Below are positions 1 to 4,259 of a stretch of DNA of 6,374 nucleotides, in pieces. Made by a program: the position numbers and the translations under genes. The DNA is from Candidatus Solibacter sp. (GTDB lineage: Bacteria; Acidobacteriota; Terriglobia; Bryobacterales; Bryobacteraceae). How positions within the stretch are numbered: position 1 is the first letter of the stretch; each line of letters begins with the position of its first letter. The notes beneath the pieces were generated by a model. The model searched no databases. It was not told the DNA's origin and saw only the letters and a list, made by a program, of their open reading frames with translations. The stretch lies in the NCBI GenBank assembly GCA_017883345.1, contig JADGNT010000309.1, forward strand, positions 1 to 6,374, read 5' to 3'.

Positions 1-1
1 G

Positions 2-925
2 CTGTTCGGCTATAAGGCCGGGTTCGAAGCCTACATCGCCATCCGCGACGAAGCCGAAACCAACAAGCTCAAAACGGTGGCCGCGCACTTGCAGGAAGTA
101 GAGAACAACCTGCCGCTGGACCAGCGCTACCGCAACGCGAAGCTGGGCGCTTCGGCCGCGATCCGCGTGGTGAATGAAGTCTACGCTTCGGGCGATGGCG
201 CGCACGGCGTGCGCACGGCGGCCTTCAATCTGCCCAACGACGAGCGCGTGATTTCCGAGAAGGGCAGCGCGCGCATCATGCTGAAGAACATTCAGGAAGC
301 CAAGTTCGCCAGCATCCTGATCCCCATCGCCGGGCGCGTCCTGACGCCCGGCGCGAGAGAAGATCTCAGCTTCAATTACTTCTTCACCCACATTCTGGCG
401 CACGAACTCAGCCACGGCATCGGCCCTCACCAGATCCAGATCGCGGGACGCGCCACCACGCCGCGGCAGGAGTTGAAGGAACTCTACAGCGCCATCGAAG
501 AGGCGAAGGCGGATGTCACCGGCCTCTTCATGCTGGAGTACCTCTTCGACCACAAGCTGATGGACGGCCCCAAGTACGAGCGGCCGCTATACACCACGTA
601 TCTCGCGTCGGCGTTCCGCTCCGTGCGGTTCGGCGTCACCGAAGCGCACGGCAAGGGCATGGCGCTGCAGTTCAACTATTTGCTGGATAAGGGCGCTTTC
701 ACGGTGAATGCCGACGGCACGTTCGCCGTGGACGTGCCGAAGATGAAGGGCGCGGTCCGCGACCTTACGCACGACCTGCTCACCATCGAAGCGGAGGGGA
801 ATTACACGGCCGCGAAGAAGATGCTGGACACCCTGGCGGTGATCCGCCCCGCGATGCAGCGCGCGCTGGATGGCCTGAAGGACCTAGCCACCGATATCGA
901 CCCGGTCAACGAAAACAAAGAGTAA
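2..925 (+). CDS. M49-like (dipeptidyl-peptidase III-type) zinc metallopeptidase, C-terminal part
   Basis: The frame is open from the first bases of the window to the TAA at 923-925, so the gene is cut at its 5' end; 307 codons are visible. The GTG at 77 is only an internal valine, because coding-like sequence (LFGYKAGFEAYIAIRDEAE) precedes it. The zinc site is HELSH at 401-415 (visible residues 134-138), followed about 30 residues later by EEAKAD at 497-514, which supplies the third ligand glutamate. The pair HExxH plus EExxAD, together with an upstream FNLPNDERV segment, is typical of bacterial M49-like peptidases. Classical DPP III enzymes have a six-residue HExxGH motif; the five-residue form is the variant seen here. 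No signal peptide can be judged because the N-terminus is missing. The likely role is a cytosolic or periplasmic peptidase; the substrate is unknown. The visible reading frame has no disruption. Confidence 0.8.
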   Translation: MFGYKAGFEAYIAIRDEAETNKLKTVAAHLQEVENNLPLDQRYRNAKLGASAAIRVVNEVYASGDGAHGVRTAAFNLPNDERVISEKGSARIMLKNIQEAKFASILIPIAGRVLTPGAREDLSFNYFFTHILAHELSHGIGPHQIQIAGRATTPRQELKELYSAIEEAKADVTGLFMLEYLFDHKLMDGPKYERPLYTTYLASAFRSVRFGVTEAHGKGMALQFNYLLDKGAFTVNADGTFAVDVPKMKGAVRDLTHDLLTIEAEGNYTAAKKMLDTLAVIRPAMQRALDGLKDLATDIDPVNENKE

Positions 926-947
926 ATCGCGATCTTCAAAAAAACTC

Positions 948-979
948 CTTGACCTGTCTACAACTTCAGGGTTGAGACT
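948..979 (+). promoter_or_regulatory. MerR-type promoter/operator upstream of the MerR gene
   Basis: A -35-like TTGACC (949-954) is separated by 19 bp from a weak -10-like GAGACT (974-979, 3 of 6 consensus bases including the key A2 and T6). A 19-bp spacer is the hallmark of promoters that MerR regulators activate by DNA distortion. An imperfect inverted repeat, CTTGACC (948-954) against GGTTGAG (970-976), is centred on 962 and pairs at 5 of 7 positions. It lies directly ahead of the MerR gene, so autoregulation is the simple inference. The poor -10 makes this a candidate rather than a proven site. Confidence 0.45.
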
Positions 980-991
980 GAAGGAAGAGCG

Positions 992-1522
992 ATGTCAATG
1001 ACCGTCACACGCCTGGCGCGGAGCTGCAATCTGGCGCGCAGCACGGTGCTGTACTACGAATCCATCGGCCTGTTGACGCGGCCCCGGCGGAGCGCCGGGA
1101 ATTACCGCGTCTACTCCGAAAAGGATCTCGACCGGCTGCGCCAGATCTGTACCTATCGCGACGCCGGCCTGACGCTGGCGGACATTCGTTCGATCCTCGA
1201 TGCGCCCGGCGGCAATGCCGCTGCCGTGCTACGCCGGAGGCTGACGGAACTCAGCGCCGGCATAGAGCGCTGGCGAGAACACCAGCGGGCGATTGCACGC
1301 CTGCTGAAAACGACCGATCGATTCAGGAGACTACCCGTGGTAACGAAAGAAAAATTTACCGCCATTTTACGCGCCGCCGGCTTCACCGAAGAGGACATGC
1401 GCCGCCTGCACACCGAATTCGAGAGCAGCGCCCCCAACGAGCACCAGGAATTTCTGGAGTTCCTACACATTCCGCAGGAAGAGATCCGCTCGATCCGGGC
1501 GTGGAGCCGGGAGAAGAGTTAG
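992..1522 (+). CDS. MerR-family transcriptional regulator
   Basis: The 176-residue product begins with a MerR winged helix-turn-helix: VTRLARSCNLARSTVLYYESIGLL at about residues 5-28, then the wing RPRRSAGNYRVYSEKDLDRLR at 30-50. A second helical pair follows (AGLTLADIRSIL, 58-69), then a dimerisation coiled coil at about 76-108. The C-terminal 60 residues (VTKEKFTAILRAAGFTEEDMRRLHTEF...IRAWSR) form a helical effector domain. The only cysteines are Cys12 and Cys53, both in the DNA-binding half, so thiol metal sensing of the MerR, CueR or ZntR kind is unlikely; a small-molecule or other signal is more plausible. The ATG at 992 is preceded by AAGGAAG (981-987) at good Shine-Dalgarno spacing; a second ATG at 998 is less well placed. 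The gene runs tail to tail into the acetyltransferase. The target genes are not evident. Confidence 0.9.
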   Translation: MSMTVTRLARSCNLARSTVLYYESIGLLTRPRRSAGNYRVYSEKDLDRLRQICTYRDAGLTLADIRSILDAPGGNAAAVLRRRLTELSAGIERWREHQRAIARLLKTTDRFRRLPVVTKEKFTAILRAAGFTEEDMRRLHTEFESSAPNEHQEFLEFLHIPQEEIRSIRAWSREKS

Positions 1523-2013
1523 CCGCCCGCCGCCATCCGCCAAAGCCAGACCGGAACGCCGTCCTCCATCTCTTGGCACACAAATCGCAGGCCGATCTTT
1601 TCCAGAATCCGCGTGGAGGCGTTGGGTTCGGGCGCGGTGTGAGCCGCTACCAGCCTCACGTCGGGGAGCAGGCGGGCCCGATCCAGAACAAATTGCGCCA
1701 TCGCCGTTCCGATGCCGCGCCCCTCGAAGCCCGGGAACGTGAAGTAGGCCATTTCCACCGTACCTTCCACCGGCGGCCCCTTGAGACTGCAAATGCCAAC
1801 CAACTGCTGCGATTCGCCCTCGATCGCCAGATGTCCGAACCAATCCGGCGAAGTCTCCAGCGGGAAGCTTTTCATGAACAACAAGCTGCCTTGCGCCACG
1901 AGTTGCGCGACCTCGTGCAGGTGTACTCCGTGCCGCGCGGCAAAGTCCGCCGGCTCGGAGGCCAGCAAACGCAGCACCTTCCGCGTCGCCGGCATGAATT
2001 CCAATACACCCAT
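1519..2013 (-). CDS. GNAT-family N-acetyltransferase
   Basis: The 164-residue protein has a GNAT fold. Strands β4-β5 are in LVGICSLKGPPVEGTVEMAYFTFPGF (about 71-96). The acetyl-CoA pyrophosphate loop is GFEGRGIGTAMAQF (the Q/RxxGxG/A motif). The late motif APEPNASTRILEKIGLRFV corresponds to the usual PxNxxSxRvLEKlGF of RimI/RimJ-like enzymes. The acceptor substrate cannot be told from the sequence. The chosen ATG (2011-2013 on the forward strand) has no clear ribosome site. An internal ATG at residue 7 (1993-1995) has a GGA about 6 bases ahead and is a fair alternative. The stop codon TAA overlaps the TAG of the convergent MerR gene within TTAG at 1519-1522, leaving no room for a separate terminator. 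A hairpin repeat lies just upstream of the start. Confidence 0.85.
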   Translation of the reverse strand: MGVLEFMPATRKVLRLLASEPADFAARHGVHLHEVAQLVAQGSLLFMKSFPLETSPDWFGHLAIEGESQQLVGICSLKGPPVEGTVEMAYFTFPGFEGRGIGTAMAQFVLDRARLLPDVRLVAAHTAPEPNASTRILEKIGLRFVCQEMEDGVPVWLWRMAAGG

Positions 2014-2029
2014 CGTTCACTAATGTAGC

Positions 2030-2093
2030 GTGGGACAGGCCTCCTGGCCTGTCGTGCTGCAAACACAAAGACAAACCAGGAGGCCTGTCCCAC
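2030..2093. repeat. REP-like inverted repeat with two alternative hairpins
   Basis: A perfect 18-bp inverted repeat, GTGGGACAGGCCTCCTGG at 2030-2047 against its exact complement at 2076-2093, encloses a 28-base loop. The left arm also starts a competing hairpin: GACAGGCC (2034-2041), TCCT loop, GGCCTGTC (2046-2053). No T-run follows on either strand, so it is not a standard Rho-independent terminator. It sits between the GNAT start and the stop of the TonB-receptor relic. It shares its outer sequence GTGGGRCAGGC with the repeat at 3092-3181, which suggests one family of dispersed intergenic repeats. Confidence 0.8.
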
Positions 2094-2096
2094 ATC

Positions 2097-2330
2097 CTAG
2101 AAAACGATTCGTCCCGTCAACTGCACCGAACGCGATTTGTTGGACTGCGCCGTGATCAGACCGAAGGCCGAGTTGGTGGGCGCCAGTTGCGGGAACGAGA
2201 ACGACGGGTGGTTGAACAGGTTGAAGGTCTCGAAGCGAAGCTGGAAATAGCGTTTCCCGCTGTCGCTGAAATCCACCTTTTTCAACATCGACGCGTTGAT
2301 CTCGTTGGTGCCGTCGCCGCGCAGGCTCGA
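2097..2330 (-). pseudogene. TonB-dependent receptor (Oar-like) C-terminal relic
   Basis: About 77 codons ending in TAG (forward CTA at 2097-2099) read SSLRGDGTNEINASMLKKVD..., then RYFQLRFETFNLFNHPSF and finally SVQLTGRIVF. This is the closing β-strand region of the large outer-membrane TonB-dependent receptors with a carboxypeptidase-regulatory-like plug extension, which are abundant in Acidobacteriota. The RFETFNLFNHP block and a terminal phenylalanine with alternating hydrophobics (the β-barrel assembly signature) are both present. Full proteins of this kind are about 1000 residues, so roughly 90% is missing. Upstream of 2330 the frame stays open to 2492, but the translation (SARTRATNSSAPSG...) no longer resembles a receptor and is antisense to the antitoxin tail. 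The relic therefore stops at a recombination or deletion joint near 2330. It can have no transport function. Confidence 0.75.
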
Positions 2331-2331
2331 A

Positions 2332-2499
2332 AAAGCGGGGGGAGAGCAGCTACGGCTACCGCAGGGTGTTGTTCCGCGGCCTCCCGTTGGCCTGGAGGAG
2401 CTGAGCACGGATACCGAGAACGACCCAGATGGGGCGGAAGAATTTGTGGCCCTGGTCCGGGCGCTTCGCAAGGAAGGCTCTCGGACCGTCACACTCTGA
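2332..2499 (+). pseudogene. probable VapB-type antitoxin, C-terminal remnant
   Basis: The frame ending in TGA at 2497-2499 reads AGGEQLRLPQG...LEELSTDTENDPDGAEEFVALVRALRKEGSRTVTL. The acidic DPDGAEEF stretch followed by a basic amphipathic tail resembles the toxin-binding end of antitoxins paired with PIN toxins. EQLRLPQG may be a worn QAVRLPKG segment of an AbrB-type DNA-binding domain, but this is weak. The TGA overlaps the ATG of vapC by one base (TGATG), the usual arrangement of translationally coupled toxin-antitoxin pairs. No convincing start exists: the nearest in-frame start candidates lie inside the receptor relic (the open frame runs back to about 2296). The 5' part was probably lost at the same joint near 2330. 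The position before vapC supports the call more than the sequence does. Confidence 0.45.
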
Positions 2500-3024
2500 T
2501 GGACGCCACCACGCCCGCAGTTGTGGATACCGACGTTGTGTCTTTCCTATTCAAGAATCATTCCCTCGCCCAGGCGTATCAAGTCATCCTTGCGGGTAGA
2601 CCCTTGGCAGTTTCGCCGATTACGCTGGCGGAAATCGAGTATGGAATGGAAGCGAAGGACTGGGGCGCCGCCCGCCGCGATTTGATGCGGCGCTTTCTCA
2701 CACGCTAAACACCTCTTCTACCGGACACGGAGACGGCTCGTACGTGGGCGCTTAAACGTTTTCGGGCACACGACGAAAATGGGGCGTATCCTGCCAGGGC
2801 GCGGCGTATTCCTGGCCAGCCTTCCCAAAAACGCGTAAGCACCCGCTGGTACGTGGGCGCGGGTCAAGAGCGGCGGTGAGAAGAAGGGCCGGCCGATCAC
2901 GTTCGCGGATGCGTGGATTGCGGAAGCGGCCTTGCAGTTGAACGTGCCACTCGTCACCCACAACGCGAGCGACTACAGAGCGGTGGAGAAGCTCACGATT
3001 TTGACGGCCACAGCGGCGTGGTAG
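2499..3024 (+). pseudogene. vapC: VapC-family PIN-domain ribonuclease toxin, disrupted
   Basis: VapC toxins are Mg2+-dependent ribonucleases held by a VapB antitoxin. The first part (2499-2705) reads MDATTPAVVDTDVVSFLF..., with the PIN aspartate Asp10 and the conserved Glu45 in SPITLAEIEYG. A TAA stop follows at 2706-2708 where an aromatic codon would be expected; the same frame then continues TPLLPDTETARTWA. The C-terminal part lies in another frame up to TAG at 3022-3024: RVKSGGEKKGRPITFADAWIAEAAL...VPLVTHNASDYRAVEKLTILT, carrying the third PIN aspartate (FADAWIA) and the THNASDY block. Between them lies a 109-bp insertion bounded by the 11-bp direct repeat at 2741-2751 and 2850-2860. Removing 109 bp restores one 138-codon frame, a normal VapC length, still with the TAA at codon 70. 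The gene thus carries two separate inactivating changes. Confidence 0.85.
2741..2860. mobile_element. 109-bp palindromic MITE-like insertion in vapC
   Basis: TACGTGGGCGC occurs at 2741-2751 and again at 2850-2860, flanking 98 bp that do not belong to vapC; the net insertion is 109 bp. The inserted segment is an imperfect long hairpin. Positions 2744-2766 pair with 2824-2846 at 18 of 23 positions (core CGTTTTcGGG against CCCaAAAACG), and inside it CTGCCAGG (2791-2798) pairs with CCTGGCCAG (2811-2819) with one bulge. There is no ORF for a transposase, so any movement would need a partner enzyme. The direct repeat may be a target-site duplication. The right inverted repeat ends 11 bases before the second copy, so the exact element edges are uncertain. 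A templated duplication followed by hairpin growth is another possible origin. Confidence 0.65.
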
Positions 3025-3091
3025 GCCCGGAAGACGGTGCGACCGTGTCCGCCCGAGCCAGGTCCGTGACCGAGTGAAGATATCGCTTTAA

Positions 3092-3181
3092 TGTGGGGCA
3101 GGCTGGCAGCCTGGGGCGGGTTGGCAACCCCCAGGAAGCGCCGGTTGCCAACCGGCGCTCAGCTTGCCAAGCTGCCCCACA
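3092..3181. repeat. Cloverleaf-like intergenic repeat (outer stem plus two hairpins)
   Basis: The outer stem is TGTGGGGCAG (3092-3101) with CTGCCCCACA (3172-3181); after two mismatches it continues TGGCA (3104-3108) with TGCCA (3165-3169). Inside are two hairpins. The first is CTGGGG (3111-3116) with CCCCAG (3129-3134), enclosing GGGTTGGCAACCC (3118-3130). The second has perfect 10-bp arms, AGCGCCGGTT (3137-3146) and AACCGGCGCT (3150-3159). The two share the core GGTTGSCAACC. It lies between the vapC relic and the 3' end of the minus-strand operon, and its right edge is 27 bp from the crcB stop. It may end or stabilise that transcript, but no T-run is present. Confidence 0.8.
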
Positions 3182-3208
3182 AAGGAACACATTCTCAGGG
3201 TCGCAGAC

Positions 3209-3577
3209 CTATCGCCGCGCCAGGAGGGCGCCCAGCCAAACCGCGGCGTAGCCCAACGCGACGCTGCCCACGATATTGGCCAGCCCAATCCAGAAGCCGC
3301 CTTCGCGCACCGCCGCGTAGGTCTCCCATTCGAAACTGGAAAACGTGGTGTAGCCGCCGAGGAACCCCACCACCAGCACGAGCCGCCAGTAGGGGTGCGG
3401 TTGCAGGCGCTCGGTAAGCAGCGTCATAGTCAGCCCGACCAGGAAGCAGCCGGTGACATTGACCACCATGGTGCCGGCGGGGAAGCGGGCGCCGAAGCGG
3501 CTGGCGACGATGCTGCCCGCTACGTAGCGCGCCAGCGAACCCGCGCCGCCGCCGAGCAGGATCAGGAGGTACTTCAT
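3209..3577 (-). CDS. crcB: CrcB/FluC fluoride ion channel
   Basis: The 122-residue membrane protein exports fluoride as a dual-topology dimer in the inner membrane. All family blocks are visible: GGGAGSLARY (9-18), GTMVVNVTGCFLVG (35-48) with the pore asparagine Asn40, and GFLGGYTTFSSFEWE (71-85) with the phenylalanine box (Phe79, Phe82) and the TM3 break that holds the central Na+. Four membrane segments fall near 3-22, 33-55, 64-83 and 95-118, and the length is normal. The ATG at 3575-3577 lies 19 bp after the tsaC stop, with a GGTGA about 9 bases ahead, so it is likely co-transcribed and perhaps coupled. No fluoride riboswitch is apparent directly before it, as expected for a gene inside an operon. 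A single copy suggests a homodimer. Confidence 0.95.
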   Translation of the reverse strand: MKYLLILLGGGAGSLARYVAGSIVASRFGARFPAGTMVVNVTGCFLVGLTMTLLTERLQPHPYWRLVLVVGFLGGYTTFSSFEWETYAAVREGGFWIGLANIVGSVALGYAAVWLGALLARR

Positions 3578-3596
3578 CGGGGCAGGTCACCAGGGC

Positions 3597-4235
3597 TCAA
3601 GAGGATTCCAGGCACTCGGCGATTTCCTTCTCCGCAATCGCGCCGCTCTTGATGACGCGCCAATAGGGCTCGGTGATATCGATGGTGGTGGCGCCCTGGC
3701 CGGTACAGCGCCCGCCATCGAGGACCAGATCCACGCGGCCATCCATCATGCCGAAAACGTCGATGCCGCTATGGCAGGTGGGATGGCCGGAAATGTTGGC
3801 GCTGGTGGAAATCAGCGGCTGGTCGAGCAGCGCGATCAGCCTGGTGGCCACTTCGGAGCGCGAATGGCGGAGCGCAAGGCGTCCGGTATTGCCGGTGACC
3901 TTGAGCGGGATCTTGGCGGCGGCCGGCACGATGATGGTGAGTGGACCTGGCCAGAAACGGCGTGCCAGGATGAAGAACCGGGCGGTCAGCTCACTGGCCA
4001 GTTCTTCGGCCATCATGGTGTCGCGGATCAGGATGGGCAGCGCGCGGTTGGGTTCGCGCCCTTTGGCCTGAAACACGCCAGTGACGGAGCGCAGGTTGAA
4101 GGGGTCGGCCACCAGAATGTACAGCGCGTCGGTGGGGATCGCCACCACCAGGCCGCGGCGCACGGCGGCGGCGGCGCGCTCCAGCGCTTCGGGCTGGGGA
4201 TCCTGGGGATCGATTTCGACCAGGTCGGTTGCCAT
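3597..4235 (-). CDS. tsaC: TsaC/YrdC-family L-threonylcarbamoyladenylate synthase
   Basis: The enzyme makes threonylcarbamoyl-AMP from threonine, bicarbonate and ATP, the first step of the t6A37 modification of ANN-decoding tRNAs. The 212-residue protein is a single YrdC domain without the C-terminal Sua5 domain. Visible blocks are PTDALYIL (34-41, usually PTDTVYGL), FQAKGREPNRALPILI (55-70, the KxR site), FWPGPLT (94-100), LALRHSRSEVA (120-130, usually VRxPxHP), ISTSANISG (142-150) and VDLVLDGGRC...TTIDI (168-187). The Ser-Thr-Ser-Ala-Asn block and the WPGPLT block favour TsaC over its paralogue YciO. Several otherwise strong positions are altered. The start at 4233-4235 lies 24 bp after the upstream stop and has only a weak ribosome site, consistent with an internal operon gene. 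Confidence 0.88.
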   Translation of the reverse strand: MATDLVEIDPQDPQPEALERAAAAVRRGLVVAIPTDALYILVADPFNLRSVTGVFQAKGREPNRALPILIRDTMMAEELASELTARFFILARRFWPGPLTIIVPAAAKIPLKVTGNTGRLALRHSRSEVATRLIALLDQPLISTSANISGHPTCHSGIDVFGMMDGRVDLVLDGGRCTGQGATTIDITEPYWRVIKSGAIAEKEIAECLESS

Positions 4236-4259
4236 CTCGATCTATTGTCCGTTCCGATC

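Noticed and set aside
2030..2093. Rho-independent terminator
   Set aside because: The stem is strong, but no T-run follows on either strand and the 28-base loop is long. A REP-like repeat fits better.
1463..2095. Open frames of 175 and 210 codons overlapping the GNAT gene
   Set aside because: They are shifted-frame or antisense shadows of the GNAT gene, with arginine-rich translations lacking any motif. The GNAT frame carries the conserved blocks.
2187..2708. Reading the plus-strand frame 2187-2708 as one 173-residue protein
   Set aside because: Only the part from the ATG at 2499 resembles a protein family (PIN). The upstream part is antisense to the receptor relic or out of frame with the antitoxin tail.
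3091..3190. Small proteins on either strand across the cloverleaf repeat
   Set aside because: The translations (WGRLAAWGGLATP..., CGAAWQAERRLATG...) are simply readings of the hairpin repeat, without their own start context or family match.
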